64,000 bases of DNA from Rhizobiales bacterium YIM 77505 (lineage in GTDB: Bacteria; Pseudomonadota; Alphaproteobacteria; Rhizobiales; Beijerinckiaceae), in contig JQNH01000001.1 in NCBI GenBank assembly GCA_000745135.1, positions 1 to 64,000 of the forward strand, in the 5' to 3' direction. The position numbers and the translations under genes were made by a program. The notes under the pieces are model-generated. The model made no database searches and had not been told where the DNA came from. It worked only from the letters and a program-made list of their open reading frames with translations. Within the stretch, counting starts at the first letter, position 1; each line of letters starts with the position of its first letter. Of the stretch, positions 20,175 to 30,013 are shown piece after piece.

Positions 20175-20558
20175 ATGCGACCATCGCTCGCCGCCATTCT
20201 CGCGTCCTTGATGCTTGGGGCGGTGAGCCCTCCGGTCTGCGCCCAGGTGTCCGGCGGGGCCACCTCTTCAGGCGCCACGACGGCAAGCCCGTCCGGGTCG
20301 CCTTCGACCGTCTCACCGAGCACGCCCGCTCCGAGCGGGCCCCTTCCAGCACCGGGTAGTGAAGCCTCGAGCGGCCGGCCGGCAAGCGGTGCCGCTCCCG
20401 GCGGGACGGAGCCTGGGTCATCTGCCGCCGCCGCCGGGGCGGGAGGCGCTGCCCGGATCGGAACGTCAGGCGGTTCCGGTTCGCGGCTCTCGGAGCGGGA
20501 GCGCCGGGCCGAAGAGCGCAGCCGCGCCGCCACCCGCGGCATTTGCCGCGGCTGTTAA
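20175..20558 (+). CDS. hypothetical secreted Ser/Pro/Ala/Gly-rich protein
   Basis: A 127-residue protein beginning MRPSLAAILASLMLGAVSPPVCAQ, a convincing signal peptide with a likely cut after CAQ. The mature part is low complexity (Ser, Thr, Pro, Gly, Ala) and ends with a basic stretch RLSERERRAEERSRAATR. I recognise no family. Biased composition in GC-rich DNA can mimic coding sequence, so confidence is limited; the signal peptide is the main support. Confidence 0.45.
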   Translation: MRPSLAAILASLMLGAVSPPVCAQVSGGATSSGATTASPSGSPSTVSPSTPAPSGPLPAPGSEASSGRPASGAAPGGTEPGSSAAAAGAGGAARIGTSGGSGSRLSERERRAEERSRAATRGICRGC

Positions 20559-20674
20559 GGCGCTGCTTCTCAACCGCGACGCCATTCTCCAGGCCTCAGG
20601 AGCGACAGGCCCGCTCCTTCACGGCTTATGCGTCGCAAGGAGAGAGGACAGCGCCAGCCCGATTGGACAAGGCT

Positions 20675-21094
20675 TTAGCGGTCCAGCCCGCCCATGCGGC
20701 AGATGATCGACCATTGTTCCGGGGTCACAGGCTGCACGGACAGGCGCGAGTTGTTGACGAGGACCATGTCCTTCAGCCTCGGCTCAGCCTTGATCTCATC
20801 GAGCGTCACCGGTTTCGGCAGGGCCTCGACCGCCTTCACGTCCACCATGCCGAACTTGCCGGTCTCGTCGGTGTGGTCGGGATAGTACTCCCTGATGACC
20901 TCGACGATGCCGACCACGGCCTTGCCCTCGTTCGAGTGGTAGAAGAAGCCGCGATCGCCCTTCTTCATGGCCTGCAGGTTGAGCTTGGCCTGGTGGTTGC
21001 GCACTCCGTTCCAGAACGTCCCCTTGGCGCCCGCGGCGACCTGCTGGTCCCAGGACCAGCTCGACGGTTCGGACTTGAACAGCCAATACCTCAT
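20675..21094 (-). CDS. EVE domain protein
   Basis: A 139-residue protein that is entirely an EVE domain, a PUA-like fold that binds modified bases in DNA or RNA. It begins MRYWLFKSEPSSWSWDQ and has GTFWNGVRNHQAKLNLQAMKKGDRGFFYHS, both characteristic. Its start overlaps the gpsA stop by 4 bp, so it is translated from the tsaD-gpsA transcript. EVE proteins sometimes accompany modification-dependent defence, but a solo EVE gene next to gpsA is common in alphaproteobacteria. Confidence 0.93.
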   Translation of the reverse strand: MRYWLFKSEPSSWSWDQQVAAGAKGTFWNGVRNHQAKLNLQAMKKGDRGFFYHSNEGKAVVGIVEVIREYYPDHTDETGKFGMVDVKAVEALPKPVTLDEIKAEPRLKDMVLVNNSRLSVQPVTPEQWSIICRMGGLDR

Positions 21095-22095
21095 ACGCCC
21101 CTCGTTTCCGGCTCGGCCTTGAGCGGCCGGCTCATCAAAGCCTCGATCGCCTGATCCACGGTCCAGCGCCCGGCGATGACCGCGTCCACCGCCGCCGCGA
21201 TCGGGGTCTCGACCCCCTTTTGTTGCGCGAGCTCCACGAGCACGCTCGCCGTGAATGCCCCCTCCGCCAGCTTGCCGCCGGCCGCCTCGGCCACCGGGAG
21301 CCCGCGGCCGAGGCGCGCGCCGAAGGCGAAATTGCGCGAATGAGGCGAGCCGCAGGTGAGCACGACGTCGCCCAGGCCCGACAGGCCCATCAGCGTCTCG
21401 GGCATCGCGCCATAGGCGCGGGCGAAACGGCTGAGCTCGGCGAAACCGCGGGCGGTGAGGGCCGCCTTGGCGCTCTCGCCGAGGCCCCGCCCGACGACGA
21501 CGCCGCAGGCGATGGCGAGCACGTTCTTCGCCGCCCCGCCGATCTCGACCCCGCGCACGTCGGCGGTGTGATAAACCCGGAAGGTCGGGCCGGAGAGGGC
21601 CGCCGCCAGCGCGGCCGCCGTCGAAACGTCGCCGGAGGCGAGCGTCACCGCCGTCGGCAGGCCGCGCGCCACATCGTCGGCAAAGCTCGGTCCCGACAGG
21701 ACTGCGACGGGGGCTCCCGGCCGAACGGCCGCTACCACATCGCTCAGGAAGCTCCTCGTCTTCTGCTCGATGCCCTTGGCGCAGAGGACGAGCGGCGCCT
21801 CGGGCGGGAGCGCCGCACGGACATGCTCCGCGACCGCCCGCGTGGTCTGGGCGGGCGTGACGAGAAGCGCCGCTTTCGCCCGTGCCAACGGGGCGAGGTC
21901 GGCGGTGGGCGAGACGCGCTCATGGAGCCGAACGCCTGGCAGGTAGCGGGCGTTCTCGCGGGCGGCGCGGATGCCCTCGGCGGCCGCCGCATCCCGCATC
22001 CACAGGATGGCCTCCCGTCCCGCGAGCGCCGCGGCATTGGCGAGCGCGGTCCCCCAGGCGCCCGCGCCGAGGACGGCGATACGATCGAAGGGCAT
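21091..22095 (-). CDS. gpsA: NAD(P)H-dependent glycerol-3-phosphate dehydrogenase
   Basis: Reduces dihydroxyacetone phosphate to sn-glycerol 3-phosphate for phospholipid synthesis. The 334-residue enzyme has the N-terminal dinucleotide site VLGAGAWGTALANAAA, the LCAKGIE segment, VLSGPSFADDVARGLPTAVTLA, the catalytic-lysine region GGAAKNVLAIACG, and GLSGLGDVVLTC. It lies 52 bp downstream of tsaD on the same strand and overlaps the EVE gene by 4 bp. Confidence 0.96.
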   Translation of the reverse strand: MPFDRIAVLGAGAWGTALANAAALAGREAILWMRDAAAAEGIRAARENARYLPGVRLHERVSPTADLAPLARAKAALLVTPAQTTRAVAEHVRAALPPEAPLVLCAKGIEQKTRSFLSDVVAAVRPGAPVAVLSGPSFADDVARGLPTAVTLASGDVSTAAALAAALSGPTFRVYHTADVRGVEIGGAAKNVLAIACGVVVGRGLGESAKAALTARGFAELSRFARAYGAMPETLMGLSGLGDVVLTCGSPHSRNFAFGARLGRGLPVAEAAGGKLAEGAFTASVLVELAQQKGVETPIAAAVDAVIAGRWTVDQAIEALMSRPLKAEPETRGV

Positions 22096-22147
22096 CAGGG
22101 CCGCCCGTTCCTGCCGGCGAGGACCAGGTGAAACACTGCCGGCGATC

Positions 22148-23203
22148 TCACGCCTTCTCTCCTGCCTCGTCGCGGCCGGCGTCGAGCGGCCAACGGGCCC
22201 GCGCCGGCACCGTCATGTCGTCGACGAGGCCAAGCCTCAAGCGCTCGATCCCGGCCCAGGCGATGATGGCGCCGTTGTCGCCGCACAGGGGCAGGGGCGG
22301 CGCCAGGAGGCGCAAGCCCGCTTCGGCCGCAAGCCGCTGGAGGGCACGGCGCATGGTCTGATTGGCCGCTACCCCGCCTGCCACGACGACCGCGGTCGGA
22401 TGCCCCGCCGCCTCGCGGAACAGGCGCAAGCCGACCCGCGTGCGGTCGACCACCACATCCACCACCGCAGCCTGGAAGCTGGCGCACAGATCGGCGACGT
22501 CGGCGTCGGTGAGGGGCGCGATGCGCTCCGCCTCGAGCCGAAGCGCCGTCTTCAGGCCGGCGAGGGAGAAGTTCGCATCCGGCCGGCCGAGCATGGGGCG
22601 CGGCAGCGCAAAGCGGTCCGGGTCGCCCCCTTCGGCGGCGCGCTCCACCTCCGGACCGCCGGGATAGGGCAGGCCGAGGAGCTTCGCCACCTTGTCGAAG
22701 GCTTCGCCGATGGCGTCGTCGATCGTGGTGCCGAGGCGGACATAGTCGCCGACGCCCTTCACGGCGATGAGCTGGGTGTGCCCGCCCGAGACGAGCAGGA
22801 GAAGGTAGGGAAAGCCGATGGCGTCCGTGAGGCGGGCGGTCAGGGCGTGGCCTTCGAGGTGGTTGACCGCAAGGAGCGGCTTGCGGGCGACGAGCGCCAG
22901 GGTCTTCGCCGTCGTGAGGCCCACGATGACGCCGCCGATGAGCCCGGGCCCGGCCGCCGCCGCGATGCCGTCGAGGTCGTCGAGGGTGAGACGGGCTTGG
23001 GCGAGCGCGCGGTCGATCAGATGGTCGAGCGCCTCCACATGGGCCCGGGCGGCGATCTCCGGCACGACCCCGCCGTAAGCGGCGTGCTCGGCGATCTGGC
23101 TCAGGACCTCGTTGGCGAGGATTTCGCCGTGTCCGTCCTCGCTCAAGCGGACGACCGCGGCGGCCGTCTCGTCGCAGGTCGTCTCAAGTCCCAGCACGCG
23201 CAT
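22148..23203 (-). CDS. tsaD: tRNA threonylcarbamoyladenosine biosynthesis protein TsaD
   Basis: Transfers the threonylcarbamoyl group to A37 of ANN-decoding tRNAs, together with TsaB and TsaE. The 351-residue ASKHA-fold protein begins [18 protein letters not shown], has the metal-binding HLEGH motif in [22 protein letters not shown], and the C-terminal [13 protein letters not shown] and [13 protein letters not shown]. Length and all core motifs are normal. gpsA follows on the same strand. Confidence 0.97.
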   Translation of the reverse strand: MRVLGLETTCDETAAAVVRLSEDGHGEILANEVLSQIAEHAAYGGVVPEIAARAHVEALDHLIDRALAQARLTLDDLDGIAAAAGPGLIGGVIVGLTTAKTLALVARKPLLAVNHLEGHALTARLTDAIGFPYLLLLVSGGHTQLIAVKGVGDYVRLGTTIDDAIGEAFDKVAKLLGLPYPGGPEVERAAEGGDPDRFALPRPMLGRPDANFSLAGLKTALRLEAERIAPLTDADVADLCASFQAAVVDVVVDRTRVGLRLFREAAGHPTAVVVAGGVAANQTMRRALQRLAAEAGLRLLAPPLPLCGDNGAIIAWAGIERLRLGLVDDMTVPARARWPLDAGRDEAGEKA

Positions 23204-23536
23204 GAGGCTTGCAATCAGGCCGTCCCAGACGTTGGACGCCGTTCCACAGGTTGACCGAACGCGGCCCCGAGAAGAGCGCCGCGGGTTGAGGTGGCGTCGT
23301 CTCTATCATGAACGCGGTCCGATGCACCATCCGCCGCTCGCCCTCGGGGCCTGGGTGCCAGGACGCAGGCGCAACAAGGCGCTCGGGTCCCGGGCCTGGA
23401 CAAAGGTGCTCCAAGGCTTCAAAGAGCCAGCGCAACCCGCGCTGCGCGGGAGCGGGTTCATCGGAACTTACGAGGGCGTGCGCCGCTCGTTTCGGGTTCG
23501 GGCCCACGGCGACCGCCTGTTTTCTGGATCGGATCT
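23204..23536. other. intergenic region, 333 bp
   Basis: This lies between divergent tsaD and the RgpF-like gene and must hold both promoters. I find no RNA gene, no clear promoter consensus and no credible small gene. Confidence 0.5.
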
Positions 23537-24460
23537 GTGCTTCATCAGCGACCTTTCGCGAATGATCAGATCGTGCCGCCGTGGGTGGTTCGGCGTGCGC
23601 TCCTCCGTCAACTTGTCGCGAAGGTCGCCACCCTCACCTTGGGCGCGCTTTACGTGTCGCAGGCTGCTGCCCGGTGGCGTCGCTGGCGCGACCATGCGAC
23701 TGGAGCGCAGGCGCCGGCCGTGGCAGGCCGGGTGGCGCTTGTGGCCCATGTGTTCTACACGGATCTCCTTGGCGAGATCCTCGGCTGTCATGCCTGCCTG
23801 CCGCCCGGCGCGGACCTGATCGTGACGACGCCCCTGGACCGGGCCCCGCGCGTGCGCGAGGTGCTCGCTCAAAAGGAGGGCGCCCGGGTGGTCCCCGTCG
23901 CCAATCGCGGCCGCGATATCGCCCCGTTCCTTGCTCTCCTCAACAGCGGCGAACTCGACCGCTACGACGTGGTCTTGAAGCTTCACACCAAGCGGAGCCC
24001 GCATCTGAGGGACGGCGACATCCGCCGGCGCCTCTTGTTCACGACCCTGGCCGGTTCGCGCCGGCGCGTCGCGCAGGTCCTCGCCCTGTTCGCGGATCCG
24101 TCGACAGGCCTCGTCGGCTGGCGGCCGAGTTGGCGATCCCATGTGCTTTTCTGGATGTTGAACCGGTCGCGCGTCGAGGCCCTTGCCGACAGGATGGGCG
24201 TCGCGCGGCCCGAAATTCCGACCTTTTTCGAAGGTTCGATGTTCTGGGTCAGGCCCTCAGCGCTGCGGCGGCTGAAGGAGCTCGGCTTGCTCGCGGAAAT
24301 GTTCGAGCCGGAAGCAGGGCAGACGGACGGCGCCCTTCATCATGCCGTCGAGCGGCTCTTCCCGACGGTCGCCATCGCGGACGGGTTTACCGTGCGCGAC
24401 ACGGCCGGCCGCCTCCTGCTGGCGCCCGCTCACCCTGCCCTCGAGGAGGCCGCGGCGTGA
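23537..24460 (+). CDS. RgpF-like rhamnan-synthesis/glycosyltransferase-associated protein
   Basis: A 307-residue protein with the RgpF (rhamnan synthesis protein F) core: VALVAHVFYTDLLGEIL, NRGRDIAPFLALL, VLKLHTKRSPHLRDGDIRRRLL and the late FFEGSMFWVRPSAL. Such proteins act in assembly of rhamnose-rich or related surface polysaccharides at the cytoplasmic face. The GTG at 23537 has only a weak ribosome site, and later GTG codons in the same frame (near 23573) are possible starts; the conserved core begins around residue 65. The stop overlaps the next glycosyltransferase start (GTGA). Confidence 0.85.
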   Translation: MLHQRPFANDQIVPPWVVRRALLRQLVAKVATLTLGALYVSQAAARWRRWRDHATGAQAPAVAGRVALVAHVFYTDLLGEILGCHACLPPGADLIVTTPLDRAPRVREVLAQKEGARVVPVANRGRDIAPFLALLNSGELDRYDVVLKLHTKRSPHLRDGDIRRRLLFTTLAGSRRRVAQVLALFADPSTGLVGWRPSWRSHVLFWMLNRSRVEALADRMGVARPEIPTFFEGSMFWVRPSALRRLKELGLLAEMFEPEAGQTDGALHHAVERLFPTVAIADGFTVRDTAGRLLLAPAHPALEEAAA

Positions 24461-25362
24461 GCGACGCTCCGATCGATTCGAAGGTGCCGGCAGCGATCGT
24501 GCTGCACCATCCCGATCTCCACTTGCTCGACACCCAGCTCTCCGCCCTCGAGCAGGGCTCTCGCCGCCTGTTTCTCTTTGCGAACGGGCCTCTGGCGGCA
24601 GAGGTGGAGGAACGGCTGGCGCGCCTCGCGAATGCCATCATCCTGCGGTCGGCCCAGAACGTCGGCCTCGGCGAAGGCCTGAACGCGGTCGCTCGGCGAG
24701 CGATGGAGGAGGGCTTCCAGCACCTGTTCCTGCTCGACCAGGACAGCGGCCCAAGCCCAGAGATCGCCGAGCAGCTTCGAGAGCGGTTCTGGCTCGCGCA
24801 GCAGCAGGGCAAGAAGGTGGCCGTGGTGGGGCCGCGGCTTGTACCCCCTCCGAACAGTGGTTACCGCCCGATCCAATACCATTGGCGTCGCAAGGAGACA
24901 GGAGAAGCGGTTTTCGTTCCGACCTCCGGCTCCCTCCTGTCCCTCTCGGCGTTCCGGGAGGTCGGACCCTTCCGGAGCGACTACTTCATCGGCGGCATCG
25001 ACGTGGAATGGGGGTTGCGAGCGGCCCATTTCGGCTATCTCTCGCTCATCGCCGCCGATCTCGCCATGATCCACCGCTGGGGAGTCTCCGTGGACGGCCT
25101 TGGTTGGGAGGTCCCTCAGATCCTGCGCAATTCCCCGCTGCGGAACTACTATTACGTGCGCAACGCGGTGGACCTCCTGCGCTCGACCCCTTCCCGCCGC
25201 GGCTGGCGGCTCCTCTATGGAGGCCGCCTGGCGAGCCAGGTCCTGCTCGTCCTGGCCTTCCGTCTGCTCGACGCGCGAAGCCGCCAGGCACTGATTCAGG
25301 GGGTTCGGGACGGGCTGTCGGGCAAACTCGGACCCGCGCCGGACAGTGTCGAGCGCCCTTGA
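24457..25362 (+). CDS. family 2 glycosyltransferase, rhamnosyltransferase-like
   Basis: A 301-residue GT-A-fold enzyme that would add a sugar (perhaps rhamnose) to a lipid-linked glycan. After the start come AIVLHHPD, the nucleotide-binding region RSAQNVGLGEGLNAVA, the metal-binding LFLLDQDSGP (DxD-like), and FIGGIDVEWGLRA. The GTG start at 24457 overlaps the RgpF-like stop by 4 bp, implying translational coupling. Weak hydrophobic helices near the C-terminus may dock it to the membrane. The exact donor and acceptor are not predictable. Confidence 0.87.
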   Translation: MSDAPIDSKVPAAIVLHHPDLHLLDTQLSALEQGSRRLFLFANGPLAAEVEERLARLANAIILRSAQNVGLGEGLNAVARRAMEEGFQHLFLLDQDSGPSPEIAEQLRERFWLAQQQGKKVAVVGPRLVPPPNSGYRPIQYHWRRKETGEAVFVPTSGSLLSLSAFREVGPFRSDYFIGGIDVEWGLRAAHFGYLSLIAADLAMIHRWGVSVDGLGWEVPQILRNSPLRNYYYVRNAVDLLRSTPSRRGWRLLYGGRLASQVLLVLAFRLLDARSRQALIQGVRDGLSGKLGPAPDSVERP

Positions 25363-25542
25363 ACGGCCAGCGGCCGCTCAGCTCGCCTGCCGCCCGTGGC
25401 ACGGGAGGGGTTTGAGACGGGGCTAATCCGGGCTATGGAGGCGATGCGCTCCGCCATCCGCCCTTAGGGCGACCAGGAGCGGCCGGGCCGCGCATCTGCA
25501 AGGCATTGCCGCCGGCGGCCGTTCAGCGTTCACGGGGGTTCA

Positions 25543-27456
25543 GTGAACTACCGCTTCCTCGCTGTCATCGTTGCCGACCTGATCATGACCGCCGCCGCGG
25601 TGATGATCAGCTTCTTTCTGCGCTGGGGCGCGGCGGAATTCTGGGCGCGCCTCGACGTGATCTCCCTCGTCTGTGCCATGGTCATGCCCGTCGCGGGCGT
25701 GACCTATTGGGTCGCGCGCCTGCATCGGCGCCCTTGGAAGTTCGTCTCCATTACCGACGTGACGACGATCGCCTTCGCGAGCCTGGTGCCGGCGGTGGCG
25801 CTCGCGGTCATCGACTTCGTCTCGGGCGGCGCGCTTCTCGTGCCGCGGACGGTGCCCGCCATCTTCTGGCTGGTGCAGGTGTTCGCCTTGTCGGGGGCGC
25901 GGACCCTCTACCGCGCCTATCGCAGCCGCCGCAATGAGCGGAAGGCGTTTCAGGGGGTCTATCGTGTGCCGGTGCTGATCGCCGGGACGGGGTACGAGGC
26001 CGAGCAGCTCATCCGGCGGTTGCAAAGAGACGCGGTCACCGCCATGCAGCCGGTCGGCCTTCTGACATCGAAGCCCCGGCAACTGGGCGAGCGCATCCAG
26101 GACGTCCCTGTCGTCGGCCTGTTCACCGAGCTGGAGCAGGCGCTGGAGGACTTGCACGCGAGAAGCATCAAGCCGAGACGCATCATCCTCACGAGCGACA
26201 GCTTGAGGGCAGGCGATGCGGTCGACCACCTGATCGGCGCGGCGCAGCGGCTCGGGATCGCGACCCTGCGCTCCTCCCGCGTGCTGACGGAGGCCAGTCA
26301 GGACCCGGTTCAGCTCGCCCCCATCTCCCTTGACGATCTCTTAGGGCGTTCGACGCGTGATTTTGACCTGACGAGCCTCAGGACCTTCATCACCGGGCGG
26401 CGCGTGGTGGTCACCGGCGCGGGCGGCTCCATCGGCTCGGAGCTTTGCCGCCAGATCGCTGCCATGGAGCCTGCGGCGCTCATGCTGTTCGAGCAATCGG
26501 AGTTTGCGCTCTACAGCATCGCCAAGGAGATGCGGCGACGGCACAAGGACCTCACCCTCGAGGCTCACCTTGGCAGCGTCGCGGATCCCACGGACGTGCT
26601 CGACACCTTCCGCGAGTTCCGCCCCGAGCTCGTTTTCCACGCCGCAGCCCTCAAGCACGTGGACATCACCGAGCAGCACCCGGTCGCGGCCACGCACACC
26701 AATGCGCTCGGCACCCGCTACGTGGCTGAGGCGGCCATGCAGGTGGACGCGGCCTGCGCCGTGTTCATCTCCACCGACAAGGCCGTCAACCCGGTCTCGG
26801 TGCTCGGCGCCAGCAAGCGGGCGGGAGAGCTCTACTGGGCCACGAGTGACCGCCTGTCCCGCGAAATGGGGCGGCGCACACGCTTCCTCGCCGTCCGCTT
26901 TGGCAACGTGCTCGGCTCGAGCGGCTCGGTGATCCCCCTCTTCGCGGAGCAGCTCAAGGCGGGCGGGCCCATCACCATCACCCATCCGGAGGTGGAACGC
27001 TATTTCATGACCATCAGCGAGGCGGTCACGCTGGTGCTGCTGGCCTCCGCCGAGGGCGTCAAGAGCACCGAGAGCTCGCCCCTCTATGTTCTCGACATGG
27101 GCAAGCCCGTGAAGATCCTCGACCTTGCCCGACGCATGATCCGCCTGGCCGGCCTCGAGCCCGACCGGGACATCGACATCGTCTTCACGGGGTTGAGACC
27201 CGGAGAGCGGCTGAGCGAGGCGCTCGAATATACGGGCGAGGAGCTGCGACCGACCGCGATCGCCGGCGTGCAGGCGACGGATTCACGGCCGATCGAAGCC
27301 CGGATCCTGCAGGCGCACTTTGCGGCGCTGGAGGAGGGGGTCGCCAAACGCGACGAGGAAGGGCTTCGGCGCACCCTCTCGGCCCTCGTGCCCGAATACC
27401 GCCCGCCCCGATCGCTGCCTCGGGGAGCGAGTGCCGATTTACGACATTCCGCCTGA
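25543..27456 (+). CDS. membrane nucleoside-diphosphate-sugar 4,6-dehydratase/epimerase, CapD/FlaA1/WbpM family
   Basis: A 637-residue enzyme that converts UDP-GlcNAc-type sugars to 4-keto-6-deoxy forms for surface polysaccharide. It has four N-terminal membrane helices (to about residue 125), a non-catalytic Rossmann region, then the catalytic domain with the NAD motif VVVTGAGGSIGSELC, FHAAALKHVDITE, FISTDKAVNPVSVLGASKR and the GLRPGERL signature. The start is GTG at 25543. It is probably in the same unit as the preceding transferases, after a 180-bp gap, and converges on the flippase-ligase fusion. Confidence 0.93.
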   Translation: MNYRFLAVIVADLIMTAAAVMISFFLRWGAAEFWARLDVISLVCAMVMPVAGVTYWVARLHRRPWKFVSITDVTTIAFASLVPAVALAVIDFVSGGALLVPRTVPAIFWLVQVFALSGARTLYRAYRSRRNERKAFQGVYRVPVLIAGTGYEAEQLIRRLQRDAVTAMQPVGLLTSKPRQLGERIQDVPVVGLFTELEQALEDLHARSIKPRRIILTSDSLRAGDAVDHLIGAAQRLGIATLRSSRVLTEASQDPVQLAPISLDDLLGRSTRDFDLTSLRTFITGRRVVVTGAGGSIGSELCRQIAAMEPAALMLFEQSEFALYSIAKEMRRRHKDLTLEAHLGSVADPTDVLDTFREFRPELVFHAAALKHVDITEQHPVAATHTNALGTRYVAEAAMQVDAACAVFISTDKAVNPVSVLGASKRAGELYWATSDRLSREMGRRTRFLAVRFGNVLGSSGSVIPLFAEQLKAGGPITITHPEVERYFMTISEAVTLVLLASAEGVKSTESSPLYVLDMGKPVKILDLARRMIRLAGLEPDRDIDIVFTGLRPGERLSEALEYTGEELRPTAIAGVQATDSRPIEARILQAHFAALEEGVAKRDEEGLRRTLSALVPEYRPPRSLPRGASADLRHSA

Positions 27457-27498
27457 CGCTCACGACAAGCGCGCCGTCTGGGTTAACCCGGGTTGGCC

Positions 27499-29811
27499 TT
27501 ATGGAGCGGCGCCGGTGAGAGACCTTGCTACGAAGGCTTCCTGACCTCCTGGCGCTGCCTTTGGAACGGGGGCGCTGCGCCGAAAGCCGAACCGCCTCGG
27601 CGCCAAGCTCCAGTCCGGCCGGGCTGCAGTCAAGCAGGCGCCGAGCATGAACCAGAACAGACGCTGATAGAAAATGTCGTGGGCCAGGCCGAACACCAGG
27701 AAGACGCCGAGCGACCACAGCCCCACATAGGCGGCAAGAGCGCTCTCCTTACGCAGCCGCTTCAGGAACCATCCGCCGCAGCTCAAGAAAAACCAGCCAA
27801 AGAACGCAGCCCCCAACAATCCGAACTCCGCAAGGATCCAGATCGGCACCGAATGGATCACGAGAAGCGGTTCGATCCCGGACGACAGGCGCGTGTGCCA
27901 GAAAGCGCCAAGGCCGGCGCCGAAAAGCGGATGCTCACGGAACAGGTCAAGGCCGCCAAGGATCGTCCCAAGCCGCAATCCATCTGATTTGGGCCGCAGC
28001 ATCGGACCTGGCTCCAAGTTGAAGCCAAGGTGACCGATGGCGAGTAGGACGAGGGCTCCCAGCAGCACCGGCACCAGCGGCCTTGCCAGACCGACAAGAG
28101 TTTGAACCCGGTAGCGGAGGGCGAGCAGCAGGGCGGTGGGGGCGGCCACGAGCGCGAAGGTCGCATAGCCCGCGCGCACGCGGGAGGCGACGAGCGCCGT
28201 GACCGCGGCCGTCACGACCGCATAGAACCACACCCATTCGCGCCCGCGCGCCCGGGTCAGCAGAATGACCCCTGGGCCGAGCACCAACAGGCAATGAAAG
28301 GCGAAGGCGGCAGGGTTGCCGGTCTCCCCCGCCATCCGGTCCGGCCACTCGGTCATCGGCGGCAGGAGGCCGAACCCTACGCTCAGATGGATCAGGTAGT
28401 CCATGACAGCGACGGAGCCGAGCGCCACAACAAGGGTCCTCAGGATGACGCTCAGGCCAACCCGGCGCATGGTAAGGACAGCAAGGCTGCCCGTCGCGAA
28501 ATAGGCGAGGACGATGCCCCAGCCAAAGCCCCGGTTCACGAACGCCCAGGAACTGTACCCAAAACGGGCATAGCCGATGAGCAGGGCGACAAGGATGACG
28601 GCACAGGATCCCGCAAAGAAGGAGAGATACAGCCGGTCGTAAGGTGATGACCGTCTGATCTGCGGCAGCCACCAGGCAAGGAAGATCACCGCGCCGACGG
28701 CGGCGATGGGGTCAGCCAGGTTGACGTTCAGGAGATTCCGTCCGAGCGGAATCCACACGCTGAACATAACCAGGATCGCCGTGAGCACCGGGACCGCGAC
28801 GGCGAGCACGCGCGCCGACCGCCACTGCCGCGGCCTGGCCGGCACATCCTGTGCGCCCGCGGACTTCGCATTCCAGGAGAAGAGGGACAGCCAGGCGAAG
28901 AACGCCACGCCCAGGCCGAACAGGGCGCCGATGCCGATCGACACGGCAAGGGCCTCGGCCTCGCTCAAGCCGATCTCGCGAAGGGCGAAGATGGCGGCCA
29001 GCTCGCGGAAGCCCCACCCGCCGAGACTGATCGGAAAGCTCCCGGCGAGCATCACGAGGATGATCGCGCCAAGGACCTTGAAGCTCGGCGCTTGAGGGGC
29101 GATCGTTTGAGTCAGGGTGTAAAAGGCCGCGATCGTCGCAGCGTGGATGCCGAGGCTGATGACGATGTGCATGGCCACCGCGCCAGGCTGCATCCCGGGC
29201 AGATAGCGGCGTAGAAACGCGGCGAGAGGGCGCCGCAGGACCGTCAGGCCTACAGCTACGGCCACGATGACGACGACGGCCAGGGTGCGCGCAAGCGCGA
29301 TCGGCGATGTCGGATTGAGCCCGATCTGCGTCTCGGCGGGCGGAATGGGGATGACGTCGGCCCGGGCGAGGAGGGCGAACAGGGCCACCAACCCGAACGC
29401 CGCCAAGGCTCCGAGGGCAAGGAGCCGCTCGTAAAGACTCGACACGACGGTGACGGCGGTGGGAACTCCTGAGCCCCGTAGGATCACCCAACGGGTTACT
29501 GTCTGGCCGACGACCGACACGGGGGCCAACGCGGCAAGGGCGCTCAGGTTGACGGCCCGGGACACCACCGTCCAGGGCACGATCGCCCCGAAGCCTCCCA
29601 GGATGATGGCATATCTGAGGACCGCGAGCTGCAGGGTCGCTAGGATGAGGAGGAATGCAACAGCGGGACCGGCGGCTCCCATTCGCGTGAACGCGTCGAC
29701 GACACCGCGGGAATGGACGGCGCCGAAGGCAATCCCCAGGCAGCCGAGAGAGACGATGAGGGGGAGGATCTTCCCTCGCGCCGAGTCGAGGAATGATTTT
29801 CGGAGCGACAT
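27499..29811 (-). CDS. fusion of a flippase-like (LPG synthase TM/UPF0104) domain with an O-antigen ligase (WaaL) domain
   Basis: A 770-residue inner-membrane protein with two parts. Residues about 10-310 form the UPF0104/lysylphosphatidylglycerol-synthase transmembrane domain, recognised by LAALAPVSVVGQTVTRW, SSLYERLLALGAL and GSFPISLGGWGFRELA. Residues about 330-745 look like an O-antigen ligase/polymerase: many helices, then the family motif HPLFGAGLGAFWHTRLS...VIHSVPIWILAEFGLLGA. The second half would join or polymerise glycan at the periplasmic face; the first half may move a lipid or lipid-linked sugar. The two are normally separate genes. The reading frame is continuous with no sign of a frameshift at the junction. 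Confidence 0.85.
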   Translation of the reverse strand: MSLRKSFLDSARGKILPLIVSLGCLGIAFGAVHSRGVVDAFTRMGAAGPAVAFLLILATLQLAVLRYAIILGGFGAIVPWTVVSRAVNLSALAALAPVSVVGQTVTRWVILRGSGVPTAVTVVSSLYERLLALGALAAFGLVALFALLARADVIPIPPAETQIGLNPTSPIALARTLAVVVIVAVAVGLTVLRRPLAAFLRRYLPGMQPGAVAMHIVISLGIHAATIAAFYTLTQTIAPQAPSFKVLGAIILVMLAGSFPISLGGWGFRELAAIFALREIGLSEAEALAVSIGIGALFGLGVAFFAWLSLFSWNAKSAGAQDVPARPRQWRSARVLAVAVPVLTAILVMFSVWIPLGRNLLNVNLADPIAAVGAVIFLAWWLPQIRRSSPYDRLYLSFFAGSCAVILVALLIGYARFGYSSWAFVNRGFGWGIVLAYFATGSLAVLTMRRVGLSVILRTLVVALGSVAVMDYLIHLSVGFGLLPPMTEWPDRMAGETGNPAAFAFHCLLVLGPGVILLTRARGREWVWFYAVVTAAVTALVASRVRAGYATFALVAAPTALLLALRYRVQTLVGLARPLVPVLLGALVLLAIGHLGFNLEPGPMLRPKSDGLRLGTILGGLDLFREHPLFGAGLGAFWHTRLSSGIEPLLVIHSVPIWILAEFGLLGAAFFGWFFLSCGGWFLKRLRKESALAAYVGLWSLGVFLVFGLAHDIFYQRLFWFMLGACLTAARPDWSLAPRRFGFRRSAPVPKAAPGGQEAFVARSLTGAAP

Positions 29812-30013
29812 GAACCAGTGACCGAGCCCGACATCCTCGCTCGAAGCTGCACCACAGCCTCATCATCCGCCAAACGTCCCTCGACGCGACGGTGAGCCCC
29901 TTCTAGGCACGCCGGCGAGCGCAGGCAAGCACGCAGGCGAGGCCCGCCCCTCGGCCTGCCTTATTCAAAAGGCGCATCTACGGCGCTGCTTTCCATCAGC
30001 ATGCGCCATCGCC
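29812..30013. other. short intergenic region, 202 bp
   Basis: Separates the flippase-ligase fusion from the Nudix gene, both on the minus strand, and should hold the promoter of the fusion gene. Nothing else is recognisable. Confidence 0.5.
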
